This document shows positions 25,148 through 34,173 of a DNA stretch of 64,000 bases, in pieces. The notes beneath the pieces were generated by a model. The model ran no database searches and had not been told where the DNA came from. It was given only the letters and a program-made list of their open reading frames with translations. The stretch is from Rhodospirillaceae bacterium (lineage in GTDB: Bacteria > Pseudomonadota > Alphaproteobacteria > CACIAM-22H2). Numbering within the stretch: position 1 is the stretch's first letter; each line of letters begins with the position of its first letter. The position numbers and the translations under genes were made by a program. The DNA is taken from NCBI GenBank assembly GCA_022843945.1, contig JALHMR010000006.1, positions 62,001 through 126,000 of the forward strand. The letters are read 5' to 3'.

Positions 25148-25172
25148 GACTCGCGCGGAGCAGCCGTTTCCC

Positions 25173-25505
25173 ATGCCCGCCGCTCGCTTGCCGCTGTCGA
25201 CCACGAAGGAAGGCGTGATGGTGACGGTCCGGGTCACGCCGCGCGCCCGCCGCGACGGCATCGCCGGCACCACCGAGATCAGCGACACCCAGGGGCCGGC
25301 TTGCGCCTTCGCGGTGCGCGTGGCCGCGCCGCCCGTGGACGGCGCCGCCAACCAGGCGACCATCCGCCTGCTCGCGCGAACCTGTCGCCTGCCGGCCTCG
25401 TCCTTCGAGATCGTCTCCGGCGACAGCGGCCGGGTGAAGCGCATCCTGGTGCGCGGCGAGCCGGACTCCCTCTTTCGTCTTCTGAGCGAGCGGCTGGCGG
25501 CATGA
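25173..25505 (+). CDS. DUF167 (YggU) family protein
   Basis: A 110-residue small alpha/beta protein with the family blocks [29 protein letters not shown] and [12 protein letters not shown]. Function unknown, but very often encoded next to YggT, as here. The stop overlaps the folD start by 4 nt. Confidence 0.93.
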   Translation: MPAARLPLSTTKEGVMVTVRVTPRARRDGIAGTTEISDTQGPACAFAVRVAAPPVDGAANQATIRLLARTCRLPASSFEIVSGDSGRVKRILVRGEPDSLFRLLSERLAA

Positions 25506-26386
25506 GCGCAGCGTTGATAGACGGCAAGACCTACGCCACGGCGCTGCGCCAGCGCCTGCGCAAGCGCGTGGATCAGCTCAGGGCCTCGCACGGAATCGTG
25601 CCCGGCCTGGCTGTCGTGCTGGTCGGCGAAGATCCCGCCAGCCAGGTCTATGTGCGCAGCAAGTCCAAGGCGAGCCTCGAGGCGGGGCTGAATTCGTTCG
25701 AACACAAGCTGCCCGCCGATACCACGGAGGACGAGCTCCTCGACCTGCTCGACCAGCTCAACGCCGACGATGCGGTCGACGGCATCCTCGTCCAGCTGCC
25801 GCTGCCCAAGGCGATCGACGCGGGCGCGGTCATTGACGCCATCGATCCCGACAAGGACGTCGACGGCTTCCACCTCATCAATGTCGGGCTGCTGGCCACC
25901 GGCGAGCCGGGCCTCGTGCCCTGCACGCCGATGGGCTGCGAGCTTCTGCTGCGGGCCGGCGTGCCGAGCCTCGCCGGCCTGCATGCCGTGATCATCGGCC
26001 GCTCGAACATCGTCGGCAAACCGCTGGCCCAGCTCCTGCTGCGCGCCGACTGCACCGTGACCATGGCCCATTCGAAGACCCGCGACCTGCCCGCCCTTTG
26101 CCAGACCGCCGACATCCTGGTCGCGGCGGTCGGCAAGCCGGAGATGGTGCGCGGCGCCTGGATCAAGCCCGGCGCCATCGTCATCGACGTCGGCATCAAC
26201 CGCGTCGTCGGCAAGGACGGCACCATGCGGCTGGTCGGTGACGTCGCCTTCGCCGAAGCCGTGCCCATCGCGGCGGCGATCACGCCGGTCCCCGGCGGCG
26301 TCGGCCCGATGACCATCGCCTGCCTGCTCGAGAACACCTTCACCGCAGCCTGCCGGCGGCGCGACATCGATCCCGACACGATATGA
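25502..26386 (+). CDS. folD: bifunctional methylenetetrahydrofolate dehydrogenase/cyclohydrolase FolD
   Basis: A 294-residue cytosolic enzyme interconverting 5,10-methylene-, methenyl- and 10-formyl-tetrahydrofolate with NADP. Signature blocks seen: [15 protein letters not shown] with the catalytic Lys, [13 protein letters not shown], the Rossmann [17 protein letters not shown] and the C-terminal [11 protein letters not shown]. The start ATG 25502 overlaps the DUF167 stop. The stop overlaps the nnrU start, so the block is tightly coupled. Confidence 0.97.
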   Translation: MSAALIDGKTYATALRQRLRKRVDQLRASHGIVPGLAVVLVGEDPASQVYVRSKSKASLEAGLNSFEHKLPADTTEDELLDLLDQLNADDAVDGILVQLPLPKAIDAGAVIDAIDPDKDVDGFHLINVGLLATGEPGLVPCTPMGCELLLRAGVPSLAGLHAVIIGRSNIVGKPLAQLLLRADCTVTMAHSKTRDLPALCQTADILVAAVGKPEMVRGAWIKPGAIVIDVGINRVVGKDGTMRLVGDVAFAEAVPIAAAITPVPGGVGPMTIACLLENTFTAACRRRDIDPDTI

Positions 26387-27063
26387 GTGAACTCGGCGAG
26401 CTGGCGCTGGCCGCCCTCGCCTTCGTCGGCGGCCACTTCCTGCTGTCCAGCGCGCCCGTGCGCCGGCCCCTGGCCGCGGCGCTCGGTGAGTTCGCCTTCG
26501 CCGGCCTCTACTCGCTGCTGGCGATCGCCGTCTTCGCCTGGCTGCTGGTCAGCTACGGCCGGGCGCCGCCTGTCGAGCTCTGGCCGTCCGTGCCGGTGCT
26601 GCGCTTCGTCCCGCTTTTCGCCATGCCCTTCGCCGTCCTGCTGGTGGTCGGCGGCTATACCCAAGCCAATCCGACGGCGGTGATGCAGCCGATGGCGGCG
26701 GCCAGCCGCCACCCGGCGCCGGGCATCCTGACGATTACCCGCCATCCCGTGATGTGGGGGATCGCGCTCTGGGCGATATCGCACATTCCACCGAACGGCG
26801 ACGCCGCCTCGCTCATCCTGTTCGCCGGCCTGGCGATCCTGGCGCTGGGCGGCACGCTGGCCATCGATGCCAAGCGGCACACGCGCGATCCCGCCAGTTT
26901 CGCGCGGCTGGCGGCGGTCACCTCGAACCTGCCGTTCATGGCGATCCGCGAGGGACGGACGCAGCTGGGCCGGCTGGAACCCTGGCGCCTGCTGGTCGCC
27001 GCCGCCGTCTATTTCGGCCTGATGATCGCCCACCCGACCATCGCCGGCGTGCCGGCGATGTGA
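26383..27063 (+). CDS. NnrU-family membrane protein
   Basis: A 226-residue protein with five to six membrane helices and the NnrU-type features [10 protein letters not shown] at the N-terminus and [14 protein letters not shown] in the middle. Family members are associated with nitric oxide reductase maturation or isoprenoid methyl-transfer-like chemistry. Here no denitrification genes are nearby, so only the family can be stated. It overlaps folD by 4 nt. Confidence 0.85.
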   Translation: MSELGELALAALAFVGGHFLLSSAPVRRPLAAALGEFAFAGLYSLLAIAVFAWLLVSYGRAPPVELWPSVPVLRFVPLFAMPFAVLLVVGGYTQANPTAVMQPMAAASRHPAPGILTITRHPVMWGIALWAISHIPPNGDAASLILFAGLAILALGGTLAIDAKRHTRDPASFARLAAVTSNLPFMAIREGRTQLGRLEPWRLLVAAAVYFGLMIAHPTIAGVPAM

Positions 27064-27078
27064 TCAGTCCCCGGGGAC

Positions 27079-28302
27079 TTATGAGCCGCGGCGCTTGGCC
27101 AGACGCAGGCGCAGCGCGTTGAGCTTGATGAAGCCCTCGGCGTCGCGCTGGTTGTAGGCGCCCTGGTCGGCCTCGAAGGTGACATGGGCCAGGCTGTAGA
27201 GCGACTTCGGCGACTTGCGACCGACCACACGGGCGTGGCCTTTGTAGCACTTCACCCGCACCGTTCCGGAGACGTTCTCCTGGCTCTTATCGATCAGCGC
27301 CTGGATCATCTCGCGCTCCGGCGCGAACCAGAAGCCGTTGTAGATCATCTCCGCGTAGCGCGGCATCAGGTCGTCTTTCAGGTGCGCCGCGCCCCGGTCG
27401 AGGGTGATTGATTCGATCCCCCGGTGGGCAACATGCCAAATCGAGCCGCCGGGAGTTTCATACACGCCCCGGGATTTCATGCCGACAAAGCGGTTCTCGA
27501 CCAGGTCGAGCCGGCCGATACCATGGTCGTGGCCGATCTCGTTGAGCCGGGTGAGCAGCGCCGCCGGCGACAGCCGCTTGCCGTCGACCGCCACGGGATC
27601 GCCGCGTTCGAACTCGATCTCGACGTATTGCGGCTTGTCGGGCGCCTTCTCCGGCGCCACGGTGCGCGAATAGACGAACTCCTCGGGCTCATGCCACGGA
27701 TCCTCGAGCGCCTTGCCCTCGGCCGAGATGTGCAGGAGGTTGGCGTCGGTCGAGAACGGCGCCTCGCCGCGCTTGTCCTTGGCGATCGGGATTTGGTTCT
27801 TCTCGGCGAAGTCGATCAGCTTGGTCCGGCTCTCGAGCTTCCACTCGCGCCACGGCGCGATCACCCGGATGCCGGGCTCGAGCGCGTAGTAGGTCAGCTC
27901 GAAACGCACCTGGTCGTTGCCCTTGCCTGTGGCGCCGTGCGCGACGGCATCGGCGCCGGTCTCGCGGGCGATCTCGATCTGGCGCTTGGCGATCAGCGGC
28001 CGGGCGATCGAGGTGCCGAGCAGATAGGTGCCCTCGTAGAGGGCGTTGGCGCGGAACATCGGCATGACGAAATCGCGCACGAATTCCTCGCGCAGATCCT
28101 CGATGAAGATCTGCTTCACGCCGAGCATCTCGGCCTTCTTGCGCGCCGGCTCGACCTCCTCGCCCTGGCCGATATCGGCGGTAAAGGTCACGACCTCGCA
28201 GTTGTAGGTCTCCTGCAGCCACTTGAGAATGACCGAGGTGTCGAGGCCGCCGGAATAGGCGAGGACGACCTTTTTCACCGGCTTGGTATCGGCAGCAGGC
28301 AT
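27079..28302 (-). CDS. argG: argininosuccinate synthase
   Basis: A 407-residue cytosolic enzyme condensing citrulline and aspartate with ATP in arginine synthesis. The N-terminal PP-loop [12 protein letters not shown] binds [27 protein letters not shown] and [15 protein letters not shown] are family hallmarks, and the length is typical. Start ATG 28302 ([11 protein letters not shown]) is preferred over an upstream extension with unsuitable composition. It converges with nnrU and is divergent from the GST gene. Confidence 0.97.
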   Translation of the reverse strand: MPAADTKPVKKVVLAYSGGLDTSVILKWLQETYNCEVVTFTADIGQGEEVEPARKKAEMLGVKQIFIEDLREEFVRDFVMPMFRANALYEGTYLLGTSIARPLIAKRQIEIARETGADAVAHGATGKGNDQVRFELTYYALEPGIRVIAPWREWKLESRTKLIDFAEKNQIPIAKDKRGEAPFSTDANLLHISAEGKALEDPWHEPEEFVYSRTVAPEKAPDKPQYVEIEFERGDPVAVDGKRLSPAALLTRLNEIGHDHGIGRLDLVENRFVGMKSRGVYETPGGSIWHVAHRGIESITLDRGAAHLKDDLMPRYAEMIYNGFWFAPEREMIQALIDKSQENVSGTVRVKCYKGHARVVGRKSPKSLYSLAHVTFEADQGAYNQRDAEGFIKLNALRLRLAKRRGS

Positions 28303-28394
28303 GCGAATTTTCCTTGCTCGTCGCGAAGCGCGGCGGAGTATAGGCATTCAGACCCGGTCCGCAAGCCGGGCCAACGGCACCAGGAGCGCTGCCC

Positions 28395-29087
28395 ATGATC
28401 GACCTTTACGGCTGGCCGACACCCAATCTCTTCAAGGTCACCATCCTGCTGGAAGAGCTGGCCATGCCCTACAACGCCATCCCGGTCGATATCGGGCGCG
28501 GCGACCAGTTCAAGCCGGACTTCCTCAAGATCAGCCCCAACAACAAGATGCCGGCCATCGTCGACAGCGACGGGCCGGACGGCAAGCCGATGTCCCTGTT
28601 CGAATCCGGCGCCATCCTGATGTATCTGGCGGAAAAATCCGGGCGCTACATGCCCAAGGATGTCCGCGGCCGCTACCAGGTCATCCAGTGGCTGATGTTC
28701 CAGATGGGCGGCATCGGACCGATGCTCGGCCAGGTCCACCATTTCCGGCAGTACGCGCCCGAGCCCATCCCCTACGCCATCGACCGCTACACCAACGAGG
28801 CCAGCCGGCTCTACAACGTGGTCGACAAGCGTCTGGGCGAAGTGCCGTATCTCGCCGGCGACTACTCGATCGCCGACATGGCGGTGTTCCCCTGGCTGCG
28901 GCTCTACGAACGCCAGGGCCAGAAGCTCGAGGACTATCCCAACCTCAAGCGCTGGTTCGAAGCGATCGACGCGCGGCCGGCCGTGAAGAAGGGCGTCACC
29001 ATCCTCGCCGACAAGCGCCGGCCGGGTCCGATGGACGAAAAGCAGCGCGAGATCCTGTTTGGCGCCCAGCAATACGCCCGCCGCTGA
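28395..29087 (+). CDS. glutathione S-transferase family protein (YfcG/Ure2-like)
   Basis: A 230-residue cytosolic two-domain GST. The N-terminal thioredoxin-like part contains the P-loop motif FESGAILMYLAEK, and NNKMPAIVDSDG places the cis-Pro region. The helical C-terminal domain has AGDYSIADMAVFPWL. The N-terminal TPNLFKVTILLEEL fits the nu-class YfcG type that reduces disulfides. Divergent from argG by 92 nt. A GC hairpin follows its stop. Confidence 0.92.
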   Translation: MIDLYGWPTPNLFKVTILLEELAMPYNAIPVDIGRGDQFKPDFLKISPNNKMPAIVDSDGPDGKPMSLFESGAILMYLAEKSGRYMPKDVRGRYQVIQWLMFQMGGIGPMLGQVHHFRQYAPEPIPYAIDRYTNEASRLYNVVDKRLGEVPYLAGDYSIADMAVFPWLRLYERQGQKLEDYPNLKRWFEAIDARPAVKKGVTILADKRRPGPMDEKQREILFGAQQYARR

Positions 29088-29112
29088 GATCAGCCGAAAG
29101 GTAAATGGGCCC

Positions 29113-29131
29113 GCCCGCCCGAACGGCGGGC
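29113..29131 (+). terminator. GC-rich hairpin after the GST gene
   Basis: GCCCGCC-CGAAC-GGCGGGC forms a perfect 7-bp stem with a 5-nt loop 25 nt after the GST stop. There is no uninterrupted T run right after it, so its strength as an intrinsic terminator is uncertain. Confidence 0.45.
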
Positions 29132-29164
29132 TCCGGCTTGCAAAAAGCCTTATTTAACGGTCGG

Positions 29165-29182
29165 TTATCCACATGTGGGTAA
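29165..29182. promoter_or_regulatory. two opposed DnaA-box-like sites in an AT-rich region
   Basis: TTATCCACA (29165-29173) is a perfect consensus DnaA box. It abuts TGTGGGTAA (29174-29182), which is one base from the inverse box, giving an 18-bp near-palindrome. The surrounding 29150-29275 is unusually A/T-rich and includes the palindrome CAATAA-C-TTATTG (29204-29216). This could be a DnaA-binding regulatory or titration site. Confidence 0.4.
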
Positions 29183-29321
29183 ACAAGTTAAATTGTTTTT
29201 ATTCAATAACTTATTGTTGAATCTTACTGCGGCGTTAAATAGATTTTAAGGGCTTATGCAGGAGTATTAACCAGTTCGAGTGCCGGTCCTTTCCGCATAC
29301 CGCGGAGACGGAGAAGTGGTT

Positions 29322-29483
29322 ATGGCCCTCTTTGTGATTGGAAGTTATTTCGTTGCCGGACTGACGTTGGCACTGTGGATCGGCTTTGCCGGCCCAGTGA
29401 AGCCCGACAACATGCAAAAGGCCGGCGCGCTTGCCTGCATCGCGCTGCTGTGGCCGCTATTCCTGCCGCGCACGCTGCGCTAA
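29322..29483 (+). CDS. small two-helix membrane protein, unknown
   Basis: A 53-residue product with two hydrophobic stretches (VIGSYFVAGLTLALWIGFAG and AGALACIALLWPLFLP) joined by a short polar loop, and an Arg-rich tail. ATG 29322 follows GGAGAcGGAGAAG, a strong ribosome-binding region. It lies downstream of the AT-rich DnaA-box region and converges with the small gene ending at 29480 (4-nt overlap). No family recognised. Confidence 0.6.
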   Translation: MALFVIGSYFVAGLTLALWIGFAGPVKPDNMQKAGALACIALLWPLFLPRTLR

Positions 29484-29686
29484 AGCGCTTTCGTTTTCAG
29501 AGACGGTGAGTGAGGCCAGGCGTCGCGTAATACGCGACGCACCGTCCGCACGCCCGCGCTCACCGCGGCGGCAATAGCCCGGGCCCGCGCGATACGAGCC
29601 TGCTCGCGCAGGCGATCGATGATCTCAACCGGTATGCCGTGCTCGAGGACATGCTCGCGCGAGGGCAGAGACATCGATGGCTTCAT
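29480..29686 (-). CDS. small basic protein coupled to a DUF1127 gene
   Basis: A 68-residue helical, Arg/Ala-rich product containing HGIPVEIIDRLREQARIARARAIAAAV and a basic C-terminal half. Its ATG (29686) overlaps the DUF1127 gene stop by 4 nt, so it is translationally coupled. The charge pattern would suit nucleic acid or membrane-surface binding, but no family is recognised. Confidence 0.55.
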   Translation of the reverse strand: MKPSMSLPSREHVLEHGIPVEIIDRLREQARIARARAIAAAVSAGVRTVRRVLRDAWPHSPSLKTKAL

Positions 29687-29949
29687 GGCTGCGGCCTCCC
29701 GAGATCGAGATCGAAGGAACGGCGCCCGCAGCCGCTCCACAGGGACCTACCGGCCTCGCGGACCGCATCGACGCGGGAGAGGCCGAGGTCGCGCAAATCG
29801 CGCTCCCCCAGGGAAAGAAGCTGCGCCCGTTCGCGGCGTGCCCGCCGGTAACACTGCCAGCGCTCGACCGCCGTGACCGCCAGCCAGGATGCCGAAAGCG
29901 CCAGCAGCGCCGGAGCCGCCCCGAAAACCTTGGAAATCGCGATTGTCAT
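29683..29949 (-). CDS. DUF1127 domain protein (first copy)
   Basis: An 88-residue protein: a hydrophobic N-terminal helix (APALLALSASWLAVTAV) and then the DUF1127 core YRRARRERAQLLSLGERDLRDLGLSRVDAV. Some DUF1127 proteins in alphaproteobacteria (CcaF1 of Rhodobacter) bind RNA and affect sRNA processing and stress responses. It is divergent from a GcvA-like LysR gene, and the same arrangement recurs at 47.7 kb. Start ATG 29949; its leader contains a perfect hairpin (29969-29987). Confidence 0.85.
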   Translation of the reverse strand: MTIAISKVFGAAPALLALSASWLAVTAVERWQCYRRARRERAQLLSLGERDLRDLGLSRVDAVREAGRSLWSGCGRRSFDLDLGRPQP

Positions 29950-29968
29950 GTTATATTTCCTCACATGG

Positions 29969-29987
29969 CGGTGCCAGAACGGCACCG
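29969..29987 (-). promoter_or_regulatory. hairpin in the DUF1127 leader
   Basis: CGGTGCC-AGAAC-GGCACCG is a perfect 7-bp stem with 5-nt loop, 19 to 37 nt upstream of the DUF1127 start. It could be an attenuating or protein-binding RNA structure, or an operator in the shared promoter region. Confidence 0.4.
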
Positions 29988-30021
29988 TATGCGAGAAATA
30001 TCGAGCCTTTCGTGCCTATAT

Positions 30022-30038
30022 GACAAACGACCCTTTCT
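30022..30038 (+). promoter_or_regulatory. motif shared by both DUF1127/GcvA promoter regions, copy 1
   Basis: GACAAACGACCCTTTCT matches the site at 47761-47777 at 15 of 17 positions (GACAAACGA, then C, then TTTCT). It lies 50 nt before the LysR start. A good -10 hexamer TATAAT follows at 30055-30060. Probably the binding site of the adjacent GcvA-like regulator. Confidence 0.5.
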
Positions 30039-30071
30039 GCGATTTCACATTAGATATAATAATCTGAAACC

Positions 30072-30971
30072 ATGGCCCGCCTCCCGCCGCTCAACGCCCT
30101 GCGCGCCTTTGAGGCCGCCGCCCGGCATCTCAGCTTCAATGCCGCGGCCGACGAGCTGAACGTCACGCCGGCCGCGATCAGCCACCAGATCAAGGCGCTG
30201 GAGGCCGATCTCGGGATCAAGCTGTTCCGCCGCCTCAATCGGGCGGTGCGCCTGACCGATGCCGGCCAGGCCTGCCTGCCGGGCCTGCGCGATGGTTTCG
30301 AGCGCATCGCCGAAGCGGTGGCGCGGGCCCGGCAGGGCGACAGCCTCGGCCTGCTCACCGTGACGGCCTCGCCGGCGATCGCCTCAAAATGGCTGGTCCC
30401 CCGGCTCGAACGCTTCCGCGCCCGCCATCCAGCGATCGACCTGCGCATCGACGCCTCGATGCGCCTGGTCGATTTCGCGCGCGAGGATGTGCATGTCGGG
30501 TTGCGCTACGGCACCGGCAACTATCCCGGCCTGCACACCGAGCTTCTGCTGCGCAGCGAGATGTTTCCCGTCTGCTCGCCCGCTCTACTCAAGGGCAAGC
30601 ATCCGCTGCGCAAGCCCGATGACCTGCGGCATCACACGCTGATCCATGACGAGACGGCGACGCTCGAGCCCGACGGTCCCGACTGGGCGATGTGGCTGCG
30701 CGCCGCCGGTGTCACCGACATCGATACCAGCCATGGCCTGCGCTTCAACCTGGTGGCGCTGGCCACGGACGCGGCGATCAACGGACGTGGCGTGATGCTG
30801 GCGCGCAACGTCTTCGCCGACGACGACCTGGCCGCCGGGCGCCTGGTACGCCCGTTCGGCGGAGCGACACCGGTCAACTTCGCTGTTTACGTGGTGATTC
30901 CGCCGGCCCTGGTCACCGCACCCAAGGTCAAGGCGTTCCGCGACTGGCTGCTCGAAGAGGCGAAGGCCTAG
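30072..30971 (+). CDS. GcvA-like LysR transcriptional regulator (first copy)
   Basis: A 299-residue LysR regulator. The N-terminal helix-turn-helix region ([40 protein letters not shown]) is diagnostic of the GcvA branch. A periplasmic-binding-like effector domain follows from about residue 90. It is divergent from the DUF1127 gene and so likely controls it; effector unknown. Its closest relative in the window is the regulator at 47819, which sits in the same context. It overlaps rlmN tail-to-tail by 4 nt. Confidence 0.95.
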   Translation: MARLPPLNALRAFEAAARHLSFNAAADELNVTPAAISHQIKALEADLGIKLFRRLNRAVRLTDAGQACLPGLRDGFERIAEAVARARQGDSLGLLTVTASPAIASKWLVPRLERFRARHPAIDLRIDASMRLVDFAREDVHVGLRYGTGNYPGLHTELLLRSEMFPVCSPALLKGKHPLRKPDDLRHHTLIHDETATLEPDGPDWAMWLRAAGVTDIDTSHGLRFNLVALATDAAINGRGVMLARNVFADDDLAAGRLVRPFGGATPVNFAVYVVIPPALVTAPKVKAFRDWLLEEAKA

Positions 30972-32149
30972 GACCCGGTCGGCGCCGGGACCGCGAGCGT
31001 CTTGCTCTTGCGCACGCGCTCGCTGTCCGATTTGAGCTGACCGCAGGCCGCCATGATGTCGCGGCCGCGCGGGGTGCGAACCGGCGCCACGTAGCCGGCC
31101 CGCATCAGGATGGCGGCGAACTTGTCGATCGTCGCCTCGTCCGAGCATTCGTAAGGCGAGCCCGGCCAGGGATTGAAGGGGATCAGGTTCACCTTCGACG
31201 GGATGCCGGAAAGCAGCTTGAGCAGCTGCTTGGCCTCGGCCGGTGAATCGTTCACGCCCTTGAGCATCACGTATTCGAAGGTGATGCGCCTGGCGTTCGA
31301 CAGGCCGGGATAGTCGCGGCAGGCGGCCATCAGCTCGGCGATAGGATACTTGCGGTTGAGCGGCACCAGCACATCGCGCAGCTCGTCGGTCACCGCATGC
31401 AACGAGATGGCCAGCGCCAGCCGCAGCTCCTCGCCGCAGCGCCGGATCATCGGCACCACACCCGAGGTCGAGAGCGTGATCTTGCGCCGCGACAGGGCGA
31501 GACCCGCCGGATCGAGGGCGATGCGCATGGCCTGGGCGACGTTGTCGTAATTGAACAGCGGCTCACCCATGCCCATGAGCACGATGTTGGTGAGCTTGCG
31601 GCTGTCGCCCTCTCCGGCGGGCCATTCGCCGAAGGCGTCGCGGCAGAGCATGATCTGGCTGACGATCTCGCTGGGCGTCAGGTTGCGCACCAGCTTCTGC
31701 GTGCCGGTGTGGCAGAACTTGCAGGACAGCGTGCAGCCGACCTGGCTGGAGACGCAGAGCGTGCCGCGGTCCTCCTCGGGGATGTGCACGCACTCGGCTT
31801 CCTGGCCGTCGGCGAAGCGCAGCAGCCACTTCTGCGTGCCGTCGATCGATTGCTGCTGGCGGGTGATCTCCGGCCGGCCGATGACGAAGCGCGCGGCGAG
31901 CTTGGCGCGGAAGTCCTTCGACAGGTCGGTCATGCCCTCGAACGAGGTGACGCCGCGCACGTAGATCCACTGCCAGAGCTGCCGGGCGCGGAAGGCCGGC
32001 GCGCCCAGCTCGGCGAGCTCGGCCGCCAGCTGCTCGCGGCTGAGGCCGATGAGCTCGCGCCGGCCATCGGCGCGCAAAGGCGCCGGCAACGCCGTCTTCG
32101 GCTCGAAGACCGCCGTGTCGCTACGATCGGGAAGGAGCGTGTCGCTCAC
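30968..32149 (-). CDS. rlmN: dual-specificity RNA methyltransferase RlmN
   Basis: A 393-residue radical-SAM enzyme that methylates C2 of A2503 in 23S rRNA and A37 in some tRNAs. The iron-sulfur motif C-x3-C-x2-C appears as [12 protein letters not shown] near residue 135, with [13 protein letters not shown] downstream. The C-terminal catalytic Cys lies in [10 protein letters not shown]. The start ATG overlaps the upstream ialB stop by 4 nt, an operon of an exported protein with an RNA-modifying enzyme. Confidence 0.97.
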   Translation of the reverse strand: MSDTLLPDRSDTAVFEPKTALPAPLRADGRRELIGLSREQLAAELAELGAPAFRARQLWQWIYVRGVTSFEGMTDLSKDFRAKLAARFVIGRPEITRQQQSIDGTQKWLLRFADGQEAECVHIPEEDRGTLCVSSQVGCTLSCKFCHTGTQKLVRNLTPSEIVSQIMLCRDAFGEWPAGEGDSRKLTNIVLMGMGEPLFNYDNVAQAMRIALDPAGLALSRRKITLSTSGVVPMIRRCGEELRLALAISLHAVTDELRDVLVPLNRKYPIAELMAACRDYPGLSNARRITFEYVMLKGVNDSPAEAKQLLKLLSGIPSKVNLIPFNPWPGSPYECSDEATIDKFAAILMRAGYVAPVRTPRGRDIMAACGQLKSDSERVRKSKTLAVPAPTGS

Positions 32150-32730
32150 TTGATGTTGCAGGCCTTGCCGATCTCGGCATAGGCCTTGCTGAACCCGGCG
32201 AGGCTGAAGGTGTCGGTAGTGGCGGTGTCGCGCTGCGAGGTGCCGCGCACCTTGAGCGTGTTGCCGGCGCGCAGGGCCGCGACGATCGCCTTGTCGGCGG
32301 CGGGATCGCGCGCCCAGGCGGCCTCGGCCTCGACCTCGGGGCGGGTGAAGAACTCGAACTTCTTGCTGTCGACCTCGACCGCCACCGGTGCCCCGGCCTT
32401 GAAGGGATAGCCCGACTGGAAGCTCACCTCGTCCTGGCGCTTGTCGGCCGGGCGGTGGGTGATGACGATCATGATCTCGCCGCGCTTGGCGGCCTTGGGC
32501 GCCGAATCGGTCGGCCGGGCGAACATGTAGCAGACCTTGCCGCCGCCGCTGCCGAGCTCGGCCGACGTCCAGCTCTCGAACGCGCCCAGCGGCTTGGGGG
32601 CTGGCGGGGCCGCCGCCGGACGCGGGGCCTGGGCCTGCGCCTCAGGGGCCTGGGCGCCCGCGGCCAGCAGGCAAAGCACTGCCGCCAAAGCCGGAATCGC
32701 TGCCGCGCGGTATTTGCGTCGAACCGTCAT
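32146..32730 (-). CDS. invasion-associated locus B (IalB) family protein
   Basis: A 194-residue secreted protein with a signal peptide ([19 protein letters not shown]) and a Pro/Ala-rich linker. An IalB domain follows with CYMFARP near residue 75 and a C-terminal AC near the end that could form a disulfide. The family is a periplasmic or surface protein first seen in Bartonella, common in free-living alphaproteobacteria; the name does not imply virulence here. ATG 32730 is chosen over a longer frame lacking a signal. Confidence 0.88.
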   Translation of the reverse strand: MTVRRKYRAAAIPALAAVLCLLAAGAQAPEAQAQAPRPAAAPPAPKPLGAFESWTSAELGSGGGKVCYMFARPTDSAPKAAKRGEIMIVITHRPADKRQDEVSFQSGYPFKAGAPVAVEVDSKKFEFFTRPEVEAEAAWARDPAADKAIVAALRAGNTLKVRGTSQRDTATTDTFSLAGFSKAYAEIGKACNIK

Positions 32731-32767
32731 GTCCAATTCTACCAAGGTCTTGAGAAAAGGGGGCTGG

Positions 32768-32794
32768 TGATCCAACCGATCCTGCCGGGCGTAT
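32768..32794 (+). promoter_or_regulatory. candidate ECF (RpoE/ChrR-type) promoter
   Basis: TGATCC (32768-32773) and CGTAT (32790-32794) are separated by 16 nt upstream of the ECF sigma gene. TGATCC is the -35 element known for Rhodobacter-type RpoE that pairs with ChrR. This suggests the sigma gene is autoregulated. Confidence 0.5.
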
Positions 32795-32923
32795 GCCATG
32801 GGGAGTGTGTGACGGTCAATCGGCGCGGCGATCGTGCCCGGTCGGCCAAGGCGGACGGTTTCTCCAAGGGGTCGGGTCATGCCGAGGCTTGTCGCGGTCA
32901 CGGCCGCGCTCGATGATAGGGCC

Positions 32924-33517
32924 ATGCCTCCGGGTTTGTCCGACGGCCGGCCCGACGCGCCGGCAGCCGGCGAAATGCACGCGGATGCTGTGCTGGCGAT
33001 CGCCCGGCACGGCGACCGCGCCGCCTTCGCCCGCCTGTTCGAGTTTTTCGCGCCCCGCGTGAAGGCCTACCTCATGCGCCTGGGCGCCGACGATGGAGCG
33101 GCCGAGGATCTCATGCAGGACGTGATGCTCACCGTGTGGCGCCGCGCGCCGACCTACGATCCGGCCCTGGCCGGCGTCAGCACCTGGATCTTCACCATCG
33201 CGCGCAACCGGCGCATCGATGCCCTGCGCCGCGGCCGCCGGCCGCCGATGGACATGCTCGAGCCCGAGCTCCGGCCGGAAGCACCCGCCGCCCCGGACAG
33301 CGCCGTCGCCGCCCAGCAATGGGAGCGCCGGATCGCCACCGCCATCGCCACCCTGCCGCCTGAGCAGTCGCAGATGCTGCGCCTCGCCTATTTCGAGGAC
33401 CGCTCGCACAGCGACATCGCCGAGGCGCTGAAGCTGCCGCTGGGCACGGTCAAATCGCGACTGCGCCTTGCCATCGGCCGTTTGCGGTCGATTTTCGAGA
33501 GCGAGGCCGCCGCATGA
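32924..33517 (+). CDS. ECF-family RNA polymerase sigma factor (RpoE/ECF11-like)
   Basis: A 197-residue group IV sigma factor. Region 2 (FARLFEFFAPRVKAYLMRLGADDGAAEDLMQDVMLTVW) and region 4 (LPPEQSQMLRLAYFEDRSHSDIAEALKLPLGTVKSRLRLA) are both present. In Rhodobacter the equivalent responds to singlet oxygen. Its stop overlaps the anti-sigma gene by 4 nt. Starts at ATG 32924 (TAGG upstream) or ATG 32879 (AAGGGG upstream) are both plausible. Confidence 0.94.
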   Translation: MPPGLSDGRPDAPAAGEMHADAVLAIARHGDRAAFARLFEFFAPRVKAYLMRLGADDGAAEDLMQDVMLTVWRRAPTYDPALAGVSTWIFTIARNRRIDALRRGRRPPMDMLEPELRPEAPAAPDSAVAAQQWERRIATAIATLPPEQSQMLRLAYFEDRSHSDIAEALKLPLGTVKSRLRLAIGRLRSIFESEAAA

Positions 33518-34173
33518 CCGCCCAGCCTAACCGTCATCCGATCAACGACGAGTTCCTGCTCGACTACGCCGCCGGCACGGCGCCCGAGCCCATCGCGCTG
33601 ATCGTTGCCAGCCACGCCGCCCTCAATCCCGCGAGCCGCAAGGCCCTGGACCAGCTCGAGGCGACCGGCGGCGCGCTGCTGCAGACCATCGAGCCGGTGT
33701 CGGTCGACGGCGGCGCCCTCGACCGGGCGTTGGCGCATCTTGACGAGATGCCTTCCCGGCCATCGCACGCGACACCGGTGGGCGACAGCCTCCTGCCGCC
33801 CGCGCTGCGCGCCTACGCGCCCCGCGGCGTCGACGCCCTGCCCTGGCGCAAGCGCTTCGGCGGTCTGGCCGAGGCCGAGCTGCCCTGCGGCAGCGGCGAA
33901 CGCTACAAGGTCAGCCTGCTGCGCATCGGCGCCGGCCGCTCGATCCCCCGCCACACCCATCGCGGCGAGGAGATGCTGCTCGTCCTCAAGGGCGGCTTCA
34001 GCGACGAGCACGGGCATTACGTGCGCGGTGATGTCTGCTTCGCCGACGAGAGCGTCGACCATCGCCCGGTCGCCGACCAGGACGGCGAGTGCCTGTGCCT
34101 CGCCGTCACCGAAGGGCCGATCTGGCTCAAGGGCCTGCTCGGCTTTTTCCTGAGCCCGTTCCTGCGGCGCTAG
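33514..34173 (+). CDS. ChrR-like anti-sigma factor
   Basis: A 219-residue partner of the ECF sigma. The N-terminal anti-sigma domain has DEFLLDYAAGTAPEPIALIVASHAALNPASR. His8 and His34 align with zinc ligands of ChrR, but the two ligand Cys positions are Asn38 and Ser41, so the classical zinc site is incomplete. The C-terminal cupin keeps HTHRGEE and a later His that form the second metal site. It should hold the sigma inactive until a signal, perhaps oxidative. Confidence 0.9.
   Translation: MTAQPNRHPINDEFLLDYAAGTAPEPIALIVASHAALNPASRKALDQLEATGGALLQTIEPVSVDGGALDRALAHLDEMPSRPSHATPVGDSLLPPALRAYAPRGVDALPWRKRFGGLAEAELPCGSGERYKVSLLRIGAGRSIPRHTHRGEEMLLVLKGGFSDEHGHYVRGDVCFADESVDHRPVADQDGECLCLAVTEGPIWLKGLLGFFLSPFLRR

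Noticed and set aside
29145-29275. Chromosomal replication origin
   Set aside because: Only two opposed DnaA-like boxes are present and the usual alphaproteobacterial origin neighbours are absent, so it is listed only as a candidate DnaA site.
32146-32925. IalB-family protein as a virulence factor and a longer 259-codon start
   Set aside because: The family is common in non-pathogens, and the longer form hides the clear signal peptide starting at 32730.
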